A stretch of 64,000 nucleotides of DNA from Cenarchaeum symbiont of Oopsacas minuta (GCA_029948415.1 JAJIZT010000001.1:459429-523428); one strand, 5' to 3'; shown: positions 43,149 through 52,714, counted from the stretch's first letter. Translations and numbers: made by a program. The notes: generated by a model not told the origin, from the letters alone.

Positions 43149-43966
43149 ATCTTTTCACGTATACTTTTTATCATCTCTAAAACATGATCAACATCATACC
43201 CGCTTGGATTTATTTCAAGATATCTGTTTAGATGTGTAAGTGAATCTTTATAGTGCAAAAGTCTTCCTTCTATGATTCCTTTATCTCTAACATCTTCAGG
43301 AGACTCGGGATCAAATGCAAGTACCATGTCGGCACATCTCTTAGCTCTTTCATAATCGTACGAATACATGTATGAATTTTTTAAATTACGTGCCATACGA
43401 ATCATTATATTTTCAGGTCTAGCCTCATCAAGATATTCGGGTCTAAACAAAACTTCTCCATCAAATGTATTGTCCAAAATTATCTGTAGATCTCTATGTT
43501 TTACAATCATTCCTCCATTATATGGATCAAGTATGATAGTCTCTCCAATCTTTGCTAAAACATGTCCTGGAAAGTCTACTACTCTAACATCTAGACCAGT
43601 ATGTTTTGCCACTTCTGCATACATGATGGATATGGTAATCGGAATACCTGTCTTTTTATCTACAACTTCATTGAGAAAATTATTGCGTGGATCATAATAA
43701 TCGGCTTCGTTGGGACCATATCCAAGTGAACCAAAAAACTCTCCATTAAATCTACTTACTCTATCTATAATTTCTCCTTCATCTGGACACACCGACCAGC
43801 AATGTTTTCCTAGAATGTTTATCTTTTCAACGTATGCGCCTATGTCCAAGTCAGGATATTCTAGCAGTTGAGCCATTTTGAGGTATTTTTCAATAGGTCC
43901 AAGATTTGGATTGTTTACATAGGATGCCCATTCTGCCACAAACGGATCAAATTTAGAGTCTATCAT
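43145..43966 (-). CDS. SirB1-like transglutaminase-fold/TPR protein
   Basis: 273 aa matching the SirB1/transglutaminase-like family with C-terminal helical repeats. The marks are NFLNEVVDKKTGIPITISIMY, VRVVDFPGHVLAKI and ILDPYNGG. The His in FPGHVL and the Asp in ILDPYNGG correspond to the second and third residues of the transglutaminase-like triad. The usual Cys position is occupied by Ser/Thr-rich GIPITIS in this family, so catalysis is doubtful. Residues 190-265 resemble TPR units. No signal peptide. It is four bases from the gene at 43970. Confidence 0.78.
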   Translation of the reverse strand: MIDSKFDPFVAEWASYVNNPNLGPIEKYLKMAQLLEYPDLDIGAYVEKINILGKHCWSVCPDEGEIIDRVSRFNGEFFGSLGYGPNEADYYDPRNNFLNEVVDKKTGIPITISIMYAEVAKHTGLDVRVVDFPGHVLAKIGETIILDPYNGGMIVKHRDLQIILDNTFDGEVLFRPEYLDEARPENIMIRMARNLKNSYMYSYDYERAKRCADMVLAFDPESPEDVRDKGIIEGRLLHYKDSLTHLNRYLEINPSGYDVDHVLEMIKSIREKI

Positions 43967-43969
43967 ATA

Positions 43970-45157
43970 TTACACCCTTGATAGATATATTTTGGGTTCT
44001 TTTAACTCACGCGTTGTAGGAGGATTGTCTAAAATTAATTCAAATGCTTTTCTTCCTAATTCTTTGTATACGATACGTGTAAAATCTCTACCCATACTCT
44101 TTCGTACTCTATAAGATGAAATATCGGTACCTGCAAACGTGGATAGGTATGACACAAAGTCTAAATCATCTTCAAGCACATTCTCCACCACAAATTCAGC
44201 CATTCCTTCCATTGCTGTAAACACTGCATGATGTGATTGTATAGGTTCTAGCCAGCGCTGATAAATATCCAACAGTTCTGGAACCATCTTGGATATCTTT
44301 GGGTCTATCTCAACTCTGTTGAATGTCATGACATCTGGACCTAGAACGTTGACGATAAAATTATCTGGGTTTAACATGAAAAATAAATTTGCCCTCTTTG
44401 CTATGGGAAAATCATTTGGAACTGTCTGTAACTGTAGATACTCATAAAGCGATGATGCAGTATCGTCATCTAGTAAATTTATTATTCCTGCAAGCTCTTC
44501 ATTTATCAAATTGACATCTAGTGAAGCTTTTTTGTTTATACTGTGTAATTTTTCTTGTCCTGAATGGATCAATTCTTCAAGTATGGTCATCTTTAATGCT
44601 CCCATGTATCCTGAATTTACAGTTGTAAATCTTTGATCAAATGGTTCTCCTTGTCTGTATAATATTATCTGTGGATAGTTTGAGAGCACAAATTTGTTTA
44701 GATAAATGGTTCCATCCATATAATCGCCATATGTGGTGGATATCTTTGATAGGTATGCTTTTGCATATGTTGAATAAACAAAAAACTTTGATCTATCCTC
44801 TTTGATTAGATTTGATATGCCTTTAACATCAGCTGCAGCTACTGCAGCAAAGAGATTGTCCACATATCTACGCGAGTCGTCATTTACAGCCACTTTTTTC
44901 CCTTTTAGAGCCTTGAATTCGTCTAGATTTGTAAACTCTAATTTTGTATTCTTGCAGTCAAGTCCAGTAAATGAAATCATCTTTTCTCTCATGGGATCAA
45001 GGAATTTTTTTGCGGCATCTTCAAGCGGTTCAAATTTTACATCAAATGGAGTATCGCATGCTATCTTTTCAGCAAGATCTGCAATTACCTTCTCCTCGTC
45101 AGTCTCTACTGCAATTTGATCTAGCAGTGCATCTGCAAATTCTTCAAGCTCTGACAT
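43970..45157 (-). CDS. Conserved hypothetical protein (395 aa)
   Basis: Not recognised. A soluble, acidic protein with mostly helical N-terminal part (SELEEFADALLDQIAVETDE), a middle domain with YGDYMDGTIYLNKFVLSNYP and a helix MTILEELIHSGQEK. The latter looks like a metallopeptidase helix, but without HExxH I do not claim activity. I use the ATG at 45157, since the longer frame runs into tRNA-Met. The gene is followed four bases later by the SirB1-like gene, so the two are probably one transcript. Confidence 0.72.
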   Translation of the reverse strand: MSELEEFADALLDQIAVETDEEKVIADLAEKIACDTPFDVKFEPLEDAAKKFLDPMREKMISFTGLDCKNTKLEFTNLDEFKALKGKKVAVNDDSRRYVDNLFAAVAAADVKGISNLIKEDRSKFFVYSTYAKAYLSKISTTYGDYMDGTIYLNKFVLSNYPQIILYRQGEPFDQRFTTVNSGYMGALKMTILEELIHSGQEKLHSINKKASLDVNLINEELAGIINLLDDDTASSLYEYLQLQTVPNDFPIAKRANLFFMLNPDNFIVNVLGPDVMTFNRVEIDPKISKMVPELLDIYQRWLEPIQSHHAVFTAMEGMAEFVVENVLEDDLDFVSYLSTFAGTDISSYRVRKSMGRDFTRIVYKELGRKAFELILDNPPTTRELKEPKIYLSRV

Positions 45158-45243
45158 AAATGGTAAGATTAATGCGTTAAATTTAACACTAGTGATGGAA
45201 TATCGTACAGGCGTCAGAATAAATCTATGATAATATCTTGTAG

Positions 45244-45335
45244 TGCCGGAGGTGGGTTTCGAACCCACGACCTCCAGATTATGAGTATTGCCCTGTGAGG
45301 AGCTGGCACTCTAGGCCAGGCTGAGCTACTCCGGC
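45244..45335 (-). tRNA. tRNA-Met (CAT) with 16-nt non-canonical intron
   Basis: Acceptor GCCGGAG/CTCCGGC, T arm GTGGG-TTCGAAA-CCCAC, D stem GCTC/GAGT. The anticodon stem is interrupted: removing 45287-45302 gives CCAGA-CTCATAA-TCTGG with anticodon CAT. The intron lies between positions 30 and 31 rather than 37/38. A bulge-helix-bulge fits exactly: outer GAG/CTC, central TGCC/GGCA, bulges AGC and ATA, each cut after its second base. Probably the elongator form. CCA is not encoded. Confidence 0.9.
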
Positions 45336-45385
45336 ACAAAACAAAATCTATCTCTTGTCAAATTAAATGATTCGTATGTATGTGG

Positions 45386-46978
45386 TCAATATTTTTTGGA
45401 AACTAGAGACCATTTACTGTGTTCGTCCTTTACCCACAAAAATTTTCTTTGCAATGCAGAAGTGTATAGTTTTTCCCATGGAGCATCTACATGATCCGTC
45501 CATGATTTTAGAACACGAGGGTCTATATAATTGCGTAAGGAAGTGCCCAAATTATAATCTCGTGTTTTTTGGGCAAGCTCAAGTTGCATTTCGAGCTTGT
45601 TTATTCTTTCTTTTTTGCGAATTTTTTGCTTTTTCGTCTTTGTCTTTGCATTCTTTGCCTTTTCGAGTGTCTCACGTTTCTTTTCAAGTGATTTTTCAAA
45701 AGTCTTTGGTATTGTTCGTTTATGATTACACATTTTTGCAGCTTCCAAGTTTGCAAGCTTTGCATAATAAATTTTTTCGATTGGTGTCTTTTTTGATATG
45801 TCATCTATTTTTTTTAGATATTTTGTGACCACAGTAGATGCAAGGTATGTTCTGAATACTTTTGCCGATAGGCCATCTACTATACTAGAAAAATATGCAT
45901 TGACATGTCTAGATGTAATATCGCCGAATATCTCATCTTTGAGGGATATCTTATCTGTAAGTTCTTTGAGATTTGTGTGAAACTGTTTGTCACGACCTTC
46001 TACTTTTATGGTCTCACGCCATCTAACACTGTCTTTTCCAAGAAAGTCAAACTTTATTGCATCGGGCATAATTTTTACATGTTCTTTGCGTAATGTGGTC
46101 GCGCCAACTGTATCTGCCTCGTCGGGATCTTTTTCGTCTCCTACCCGCATGGCAGTTCTATATATGAGATAACACGCAGTGGATATGATCTTCTTTTTTA
46201 CATCCCCGCCTTTCATATCGTGCCTAATCTTTTCGCTTATACGCTCGATACTTTTTGCAAGATTTTCTGCCTTTACGTATTTTGCCTTGTCGTTTTTCTG
46301 TTTTATTCCAACAGTATCAGCAAACCAAACATACTTTGTATTCTGTGTTAGTTCATCAACCCAGCATGCAAGCCACGTAGCCTTTTGATTATGAACAATT
46401 TTTCCCCATTTACCAAAAGGAACATTTGCATCTTTACCTAGATTCAAAGTTATATCTTCATATGTGATGCGTTTCTTCCACCTGCCTCTGAGTGGATGCG
46501 CTCCTCTTCCTATGAATATGCCTGGAGGTTCTGCCATATAATTTGCAACTTCTACCTCTTCTCCATCGAGTATAGCTATGCCATACTGTTTCTTTAACTT
46601 CTCTCGTAACTCTTTTCGTTCTTTTGCAAGCGCTTTTCTACCCTCCTTTGTCATCCTTTCTTTTGCATCTTTTTCTTCATCAACAAGTTTGTTTAACTCT
46701 GAAAAATCAATATCGTGATACTTTATACTAGAAAAGCTCTTTCCAAGTTGCCGTGAAAAATCTTTTGTAAAATTTTTCTGAAATACTTTGTCTTGTACAT
46801 ATGGTGTATCTTTTTTCTTTGCCCACAGATATGCCATCTCTTCTTGGAATGGGGTAAGATTTACTTTTTTACTATTTACGTATATGGATAGACCCTTTGC
46901 CTCATATACTGGTGGAAATAATATGCCATTGTGTTGTAGCGTGCGCCACTTTTTCTCTCTCGTACTCTTTTTCTTCAT
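45386..46978 (-). CDS. top1B: DNA topoisomerase IB (eukaryote type)
   Basis: Relaxes supercoils through a 3'-phosphotyrosyl intermediate. Topoisomerase IB of this eukaryote-like form is a hallmark of thaumarchaea. The N-terminal KKWRTLQHNGILFPPVYE, the core TYLASTVVTKYL and RVGDEKDPDEADTVGATTLR (in part), and the C-terminal LGTSLRNYIDPR with catalytic Tyr484 are clear. A Lys/Arg-rich coiled linker precedes the Tyr. The ATG at 46978 gives 530 aa; a longer in-frame start at 47023 is unlikely. Monocistronic. Confidence 0.95.
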   Translation of the reverse strand: MKKKSTREKKWRTLQHNGILFPPVYEAKGLSIYVNSKKVNLTPFQEEMAYLWAKKKDTPYVQDKVFQKNFTKDFSRQLGKSFSSIKYHDIDFSELNKLVDEEKDAKERMTKEGRKALAKERKELREKLKKQYGIAILDGEEVEVANYMAEPPGIFIGRGAHPLRGRWKKRITYEDITLNLGKDANVPFGKWGKIVHNQKATWLACWVDELTQNTKYVWFADTVGIKQKNDKAKYVKAENLAKSIERISEKIRHDMKGGDVKKKIISTACYLIYRTAMRVGDEKDPDEADTVGATTLRKEHVKIMPDAIKFDFLGKDSVRWRETIKVEGRDKQFHTNLKELTDKISLKDEIFGDITSRHVNAYFSSIVDGLSAKVFRTYLASTVVTKYLKKIDDISKKTPIEKIYYAKLANLEAAKMCNHKRTIPKTFEKSLEKKRETLEKAKNAKTKTKKQKIRKKERINKLEMQLELAQKTRDYNLGTSLRNYIDPRVLKSWTDHVDAPWEKLYTSALQRKFLWVKDEHSKWSLVSKKY

Positions 46979-47074
46979 ATGATACTCACCATAACTGCAA
47001 ACTTTGACAAAAATATTGTACATTGGTATATCAATTTACCTACAAAATCGAAATTTCTATTGGTATCCAAGTAA

Positions 47075-47821
47075 CTACGCTCCGTCCATCTTTGCTTGGC
47101 ACATACTACGGTATTTACAAACTATGCATTTTCCTACAGTGTTATGATGTATAGGTTTTATTGCGCCTAAAAGAAGTGAAGCAAATCTCTCTACCGTGCG
47201 GTTTAGATGTGCAGTTTCATGCGTGTCACATTTCCCAGAAAATCGTTTTACAAGCATATTGTTGTTATGTTTGTCGCGTATATTTATTACCCATTCTTTT
47301 GACACATGTTCTATTTCAAACCAATCATCATTATCTTTTACATGATGGGAATAATCTGAATTCAAATATACGAGAATCTGAAGTAGTTGGTTATCATATG
47401 GTGTATCTTTTTTCAAGTAGGGAAACACTTTTTCAGGAAACTTGTCATCTTCAACACTTAATACACTATTGGTTCTTTTCATCTTGTCAGTTCTTCCATA
47501 CAGCGTTACTATCGTATCTTTATTATCAATTTTGATATTGGATTGCATTCGTGTATGTATATACTCTCGAGGAAATTCTATATTTTGAATAGGATCGGCG
47601 ATCTGTTCTAAAGTAACTTCTTCCAACACAACATGTTCTTTTTCATATTCTTCTTCTTCAATGTGAGCTTCTAGACCTGCTAAAACAGCTTTTGATGGCT
47701 TTGTTTTTATTTTCTGCAACACCATTGGTGCTTCATATTCACAGTATCCCATGACGCCAGTAAACTCACTCACAGATGCGGCCACATGGTTGGTATTACT
47801 GTTGAACCAAGTACTTGCCAT
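47075..47821 (-). CDS. Cas4/Dna2-like PD-(D/E)XK nuclease with Fe-S cysteines
   Basis: The nuclease core shows a conserved His (GLEAHIEEE, H53), GRTDKM (D112), an SVEDDK segment that fits the (D/E)XK motif (125-127) and a following Gln-Tyr helix (QLLQILVYLN). One N-terminal Cys (C27) and three C-terminal ones (C232, C235, C241 in KCIVCKYRSMC) match the four ligands of the 4Fe-4S cluster in Cas4, AddB and Dna2. I use the ATG at 47821; a longer frame would overlap the next gene. No cas1 or cas2 is near, so a repair role is as likely as an adaptation role. Confidence 0.75.
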   Translation of the reverse strand: MASTWFNSNTNHVAASVSEFTGVMGYCEYEAPMVLQKIKTKPSKAVLAGLEAHIEEEEYEKEHVVLEEVTLEQIADPIQNIEFPREYIHTRMQSNIKIDNKDTIVTLYGRTDKMKRTNSVLSVEDDKFPEKVFPYLKKDTPYDNQLLQILVYLNSDYSHHVKDNDDWFEIEHVSKEWVINIRDKHNNNMLVKRFSGKCDTHETAHLNRTVERFASLLLGAIKPIHHNTVGKCIVCKYRSMCQAKMDGA

Positions 47822-47858
47822 GATACAAGATGGATCTTTGACTTTAAAAATATGTACT

Positions 47859-48092
47859 TTAGATGTCAGAAATATCGTTTGGTGGACCAAAAACATCATG
47901 TTTTACAACTCTTGTCCAGCATCCAAAATGATAAAATATGTGACGTTTATGATCTGTAACACTACTTTCTGCTCCAATGATTTTGTTACAAACATAACAT
48001 CTCTCTTTGACCGGATAGATCGTTTTCTTTTTTCCACTCCAGTACACACCAGCAAAAAATGCCAACAGCACCATACCAATCTCTGCAATCAT
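47859..48092 (-). CDS. Small membrane protein with zinc-finger-like tail (77 aa)
   Basis: An N-terminal hydrophobic helix (IGMVLLAFFAGVYWSG) is followed by a cytoplasmic or external Cys/His module: RCYVCNKIIG, then HKRHIFYHFGCW. The spacing C-x2-C...H-x3-H...C suggests one zinc ion. It lies 37 bases upstream of the Cas4-like nuclease on the same strand and could be co-transcribed. Function unknown. Confidence 0.62.
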   Translation of the reverse strand: MIAEIGMVLLAFFAGVYWSGKKKTIYPVKERCYVCNKIIGAESSVTDHKRHIFYHFGCWTRVVKHDVFGPPNDISDI

Positions 48093-48258
48093 GATAACAT
48101 CTAATCTCTAGTGTAAATCATTGGATCATTGTCGCCATCATCAAACTCGCGTATTATCCTTGGATACATCATGGAGTTTATTGGAGTTGTTTGTACATTC
48201 TCTATTTTTATCATGAGTATCTTTAGGTATAGAAATTATTATATTATACAACCATAGT

Positions 48259-49020
48259 ATGCGTATTGAACATAATATGAATAATATGACAGATTTGCGT
48301 GTACATGTAGCTCCAGTAGGATATGAGGAGGATAGGATAGTAATTCCGGCATTGCAAAAAAAGGCTGACCGTGTATGGCTTTTAGTACATTCTAATCCAA
48401 GTGTGGATAGGGCACTGCAATTTACAGATAGAATATCAAAAAAACTAAAAGATGCAAAGATTGAGGTTGTTATAGAACCGCACGATCGGACAGATTTTTT
48501 TAACATAATAAAATGTGTGAAATCCGTAATAGAAAAAGAAAAGAAAAACACAGTGTACATCAATTTAGCATCTGGTTCAAAGATACAATCTATAGCTTTG
48601 ATGATGGGATGTATGACATTTAGCAATAGACAAAACATACGCCCATTTTATGCTGAAGCAGAAAGATATCCGGGTAGAGCAAAAAAACAGATATCATATG
48701 GTATAAAAAATATAATGGATGTTCCAGCATACAGAATACAAACACCAAAACCTGCACTTATTACAGCGTTACACATAATACGAAAAAAAGGTGGACGTAT
48801 CACAAAAAAACATCTTGCTAAACTTGCTATTGAAAATGATATAATACGCGTTGGCGCAAAAGAAGAGAATAAAAATCCAGCCTCTCTGACAAGCTTGGCA
48901 CAGAATGTGATACGTCCACTAGAAGATGAATGGGGTTACATCAAAGTAGAAAAAATAGGTCGAAACCGATGGGTCGAGCTTACCGAAGAAGGCCACAACG
49001 TTACAGAATTTCTCTCTTAG
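48259..49020 (+). CDS. CARF-type/HFX_2341-like regulator (DUF6293) with winged helix
   Basis: The N-terminal domain (about 10-145) is Rossmann-like: LRVHVAPVGYEEDRIVIPAL, KADRVWLLVHSNPS and YINLASGSKIQSIALMMG. The last is the ligand-loop pattern of CARF domains that sense nucleotide messengers. Residues about 165-250 form a winged helix (ITALHIIRKKGGRITKKHLA, then RWVELTEEGHNV). Such proteins (HFX_2341/DUF6293) occur with and without CRISPR systems. An ATG at 48286 is an alternative start. It is divergent from the Cas4-like nuclease pair. Ligand and targets unknown. Confidence 0.75.
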   Translation: MRIEHNMNNMTDLRVHVAPVGYEEDRIVIPALQKKADRVWLLVHSNPSVDRALQFTDRISKKLKDAKIEVVIEPHDRTDFFNIIKCVKSVIEKEKKNTVYINLASGSKIQSIALMMGCMTFSNRQNIRPFYAEAERYPGRAKKQISYGIKNIMDVPAYRIQTPKPALITALHIIRKKGGRITKKHLAKLAIENDIIRVGAKEENKNPASLTSLAQNVIRPLEDEWGYIKVEKIGRNRWVELTEEGHNVTEFLS

Positions 49021-49844
49021 GAAAAGAGCTGAGATTTTACATAATTTTCAAATTCAATATCTGATTTTGACCGTTTTGCATCATCAAACATGGCAGCATC
49101 TGTACCTACAGTATATCTTGGATGTGGATTTTCTATCTCTAAAACATCTGCTATTTTTTTAGCAACTTCTGTCGGTTCAGTTCCAAACTGCGCCATCATC
49201 TTTATACCTGAAATGACTTTGTTTGTCAGCTCGCCATAAGGGGAATTTTCTCCAAGTTTTGCCACTCTCATTGAATCAAAAAATTTTGTTTTTGTCACTC
49301 CAGGCTCAATCATTATAGTATGTATTCCAAATTGATCAAGCTCATATCTGAGACATTCACCAAGTCCCTCTAGGGCAAATTTGGAGCTGACATAAGCTGA
49401 TGAACCAGGAAATCCTATCTTTCCGGCTATGGAGCTAACGTTTACAATATGTCCTGAACCTTTTGTTCTCATATATGGAACAACCTGTTGTATTATTCTC
49501 ACAATGCTGAAGAAATTTGTCTCAAACTGGGATTTTAACTCACTGATCGATATGTCCTCTATACTTCCAAATAGTCCATAACCGGCATTGTTTACCAAAA
49601 CGTCAATTCCACCCCTCTCTGAGATCACAGAATCAATTGCCGCATGTGTTGCAGCCTCGTCATCAACATCCATGGGGATTATCTTTATATCGAGATTAGA
49701 TTTGGAGATGATCTCTGATAATTCTCTCTCTTTTGACGTATTGCGTACTCCAGCATACGTGTGATATCCACGTCTTGCAATCTCAAGCACAGTTTCATAT
49801 CCGATGCCACTAGAACCTCCTGTAACAAATGCAGTATTTGTCAT
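49017..49844 (-). CDS. Short-chain dehydrogenase/reductase
   Basis: Classical SDR of 275 aa. The cofactor motif is VTGGSSGIGYE, then NNAGYG, the catalytic Ser in NVSSIAGKIG and the YVSSKFALEG YxxxK motif. After the Rossmann fold there is the usual substrate helix and PGVTKTKFF segment. The ATG at 49844 starts directly before the cofactor motif; the longer frame overlaps the helicase gene. Substrate unknown. It follows the helicase gene with 64 bases between, and the two could share a transcript. Confidence 0.87.
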   Translation of the reverse strand: MTNTAFVTGGSSGIGYETVLEIARRGYHTYAGVRNTSKERELSEIISKSNLDIKIIPMDVDDEAATHAAIDSVISERGGIDVLVNNAGYGLFGSIEDISISELKSQFETNFFSIVRIIQQVVPYMRTKGSGHIVNVSSIAGKIGFPGSSAYVSSKFALEGLGECLRYELDQFGIHTIMIEPGVTKTKFFDSMRVAKLGENSPYGELTNKVISGIKMMAQFGTEPTEVAKKIADVLEIENPHPRYTVGTDAAMFDDAKRSKSDIEFENYVKSQLFS

Positions 49845-49908
49845 GTATTTTGTAGCATGTCTTGGTTTATCATTCTTTAGGATTAGTGGGAATTTACTAT
49901 CTGTGCAC

Positions 49909-52431
49909 TCATACAAGAGATCTATCTCCATCTTTTGCCTGCACCATCTTGGTCTCTTCACCCTTGCACATTCTCTCTAGTATCTCAAGGGCTGAGATTT
50001 TGTGCAGATACTCGTTGTTGTTGCCACACCTGTACGAAAATGTACACCTTGGGCATCCTGCTTCATTCGTACATGGACATTCTTTAACAATGTTTTTGGC
50101 CCTAGTGATGACATCTTTAAATCTTTCATAGAGTGCACGGCTCGCACCACTACCTCCTATTGCTCCATCGTATACAAATACAAGTCCTGATCTGCCTAGT
50201 GATATACCGCCAAGATCCTGTGATGCACCACCCGTTATTATATTACTTCCCTCTATGATCACATGTTCAGTTGCATGATATCCACTAATTTTGGTATACT
50301 CTGTATCTGTAGAATCTGCAGCACATTCAATTGGTTCAGGAGCATGAAATACAATTCCTTTTGTAACAAAATCATATTGTAATGGTACTTTGAGATCCAC
50401 TCTAGTCCCTTGCATGGTGCCTTCTCCGATCTTTATATTTGCATAACCATGTATGATCTTTTCTATATGCAATCTACAAAATACAATCTCTGTTCCAAAC
50501 ACTATCTTCCTCTCATAAATTTTCTCAATTATGGGCCATTCATCAGTTAACGCCTTTGTATAATATGAATAATTTTTTGGGGCTCTTTCAATTATGGCAT
50601 GCATTTTCTTTGGATATGAAAAATGTTTCACAATATATTTTGTACCGGCTAAAAAATAAACTGCATTCTCGTGTAGCTCCTCTAATGCCATAGGAAGAGC
50701 TCTTTTCCCTACCACATATCCGTTTGAAATAATATCAATATGTCTACCAATTCCTCTAATGTTGTACTCTGAGATAAGATGTTTTCCTTTAACTCCTAGC
50801 GCGTACATATTATCATATAATATCAGAGAACGAGACTTGCAGTGATTCTCTATGGTTTTCTTATATTCGGGCATCTCATCTAGTTTGATTGCTCTATCAT
50901 AAGCCATAGCCAAAACCTGTGATTCTTCAATAAACGGATTTTTTGGATCAATATATGCTTCTTCAGAATCTTCAAAATAGTCATCTGGATGGTTTTTGTA
51001 ATATTGAGATATGGGATCAGAGCCTAGAACCAAAAAAGCAAAACCCATCTGGCCATTACGGGCAGCCCTACCGATTCTTTGCATTAGCCTGTTTACTGGC
51101 ACCGTGGATGAGACAACACCGTCAACGTCACCTACGTCTATACCAAGTTCTAACGTGGGTGTACATGATATGGCTTTTAACAAACCATTCCGAAATTCAT
51201 CCTCTACGATTTTTCTATATCGTGTAGTTAGACCTGCTCTATGAACTTTTATTGAAACTCCAAGTTTTTTGGCTTGCATAGCCAACAATTCTGCATTCTG
51301 ATGCGAGCCACTAAACACTATAGTTTTATGTTCTGCATCGGTTAATTTTTTTGTTAAATCTATCATTAGAGATCTTTGAGTTCGTAGAGATGGAAACATT
51401 ATGACAAAATCAATTTTGGATTTTGCACCTTCTCCTACAATACGTTCCATATCGACTCCAAAGAGCTGCTTGCAAAAATTCTCAGAATTGTGCAATGTTG
51501 CAGACGATGCAATAAACTGTATTCTACTAGAAGCAAGTCTTTTGAGACGTTTTATTATATAGTGAACATTTGATCCAAATATGCCAGTATAGACATGAGT
51601 CTCATCTACTATTGTAAATCGTATGCTAGAGAGAAGTGATGCAAAACGTGTACGGCGCATCATATGATAATGCAACACATCAAAATTTGTAATAATAATG
51701 TCTGGTTTACGTGACAATACATCAGATCTATGTGCTGCCCCAACATCTCCGTCAAAGACTGCAACATCAAGACCCATGGTAACTGCAAGTAGTTTTACTT
51801 TTGAATATTGATCATGTGCTAATGCTTTTGTTGGGTATATGATTAGAATCGAAGGACTAGAGGTACGTTTTGTACCAACCATATGTAGTATGGGAATCAA
51901 AAATGCCTCTGTTTTACCAGATGCAGTTGGAGCTTCTATCACAATGTCTTTACCTGCCAAAATATGGTCTATTGCCTTACGCTGAAATTTATACAGCTTT
52001 GATATGCCTGATTTGACAAGCGCATCTGCCAATCTTTGATCTATTCCAGATTCGGATACGTTGCCACCAGATACAGGTTTTGGCCGACTCAATCTTTTAT
52101 AGCATACAATGTAATCTTTTTTTGAATATAAAATGGACTTTGTTAAAGGATTTGGTGTGTAACCTTTTGTCAAAAGAACAATCTCTGATTTTTTTCTAAC
52201 CATCTTTGAATCTGTAATGCTATCAGACTTGGAAAGTTTTCCCTCATCATACCTACACGCAAATTCCATGATTGCTATGTCAGTACCACCGTTGCCATCA
52301 AAGAGTCCACCTAGCTCACACGATGGGCATAATATGTGAATTCTCTTATCAAACGTGATATCTATAGTCAGATTTGTTTTGCAGTTTGGACATGGATATT
52401 TTGACACGGTATGATTAAAATCTGACTTCAT
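49909..52431 (-). CDS. DEAD/DEAH helicase with DUF1998 zinc domain (Hrq1/MrfA-like)
   Basis: An 840-aa superfamily II helicase. N-terminal zinc pairs C14/C17 and C35/C38 precede the helicase core: Walker A APTASGKTEA (about 167-176), the DETH box, IASSATLHN motif III and motif VI RIGRAARNG. The C-terminal DUF1998 part carries CPCTNEAGCPRC and YRCGNN, the four-cysteine site of MrfA/Hrq1 helicases, which act in DNA-crosslink and mitomycin damage repair. The extra N-terminal finger is not usual in bacterial MrfA. Repair role inferred from family. Confidence 0.85.
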   Translation of the reverse strand: MKSDFNHTVSKYPCPNCKTNLTIDITFDKRIHILCPSCELGGLFDGNGGTDIAIMEFACRYDEGKLSKSDSITDSKMVRKKSEIVLLTKGYTPNPLTKSILYSKKDYIVCYKRLSRPKPVSGGNVSESGIDQRLADALVKSGISKLYKFQRKAIDHILAGKDIVIEAPTASGKTEAFLIPILHMVGTKRTSSPSILIIYPTKALAHDQYSKVKLLAVTMGLDVAVFDGDVGAAHRSDVLSRKPDIIITNFDVLHYHMMRRTRFASLLSSIRFTIVDETHVYTGIFGSNVHYIIKRLKRLASSRIQFIASSATLHNSENFCKQLFGVDMERIVGEGAKSKIDFVIMFPSLRTQRSLMIDLTKKLTDAEHKTIVFSGSHQNAELLAMQAKKLGVSIKVHRAGLTTRYRKIVEDEFRNGLLKAISCTPTLELGIDVGDVDGVVSSTVPVNRLMQRIGRAARNGQMGFAFLVLGSDPISQYYKNHPDDYFEDSEEAYIDPKNPFIEESQVLAMAYDRAIKLDEMPEYKKTIENHCKSRSLILYDNMYALGVKGKHLISEYNIRGIGRHIDIISNGYVVGKRALPMALEELHENAVYFLAGTKYIVKHFSYPKKMHAIIERAPKNYSYYTKALTDEWPIIEKIYERKIVFGTEIVFCRLHIEKIIHGYANIKIGEGTMQGTRVDLKVPLQYDFVTKGIVFHAPEPIECAADSTDTEYTKISGYHATEHVIIEGSNIITGGASQDLGGISLGRSGLVFVYDGAIGGSGASRALYERFKDVITRAKNIVKECPCTNEAGCPRCTFSYRCGNNNEYLHKISALEILERMCKGEETKMVQAKDGDRSLV

Positions 52432-52528
52432 TTATTGTTTTGAGATTAAATCCAGTCAAAGTAGAATAACCAAATGACAAACTTTACTCAATCGTACATG
52501 ATATGTATGATGTAATATTCAACAAAAC

Positions 52529-52714
52529 ATGGTTGGATACACGGTAAAAATTGCCCAAATGCACAAGCGTTACAATGCGCAATTGAAAAAGGCAAAATCA
52601 TCTAAAACGGTCTTGGCCGCATTTGCAGCACATAAAAAAGCACATATACGTCTGCTAAAAAGCCATCTAAAACAGGAAAAAATTCAAGTAGAAAAGATCC
52701 GTAAACAACTCTAG
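52529..52714 (+). CDS. Small basic helical protein (61 aa)
   Basis: Lys/Arg/His-rich, nearly all helical: KIAQMHKRYNAQLKKAKSSK, then LAAFAAHKKAHIRLLKSHLK (both quoted in part). No Cys, no membrane segment. The composition resembles small nucleic-acid-binding or ribosome-associated proteins, but there is no family match. ATG at 52529, divergent from the helicase. Confidence 0.6.
   Translation: MVGYTVKIAQMHKRYNAQLKKAKSSKTVLAAFAAHKKAHIRLLKSHLKQEKIQVEKIRKQL

Noticed and set aside
45158-45268. Longer start of the 395-aa hypothetical protein
   Set aside because: The extension enters the tRNA-Met gene; the ATG at 45157 is the sensible start.
48101-48172. 23-codon open frame before the small membrane protein gene
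   Set aside because: Too short, with no motif to support it; it may be chance.
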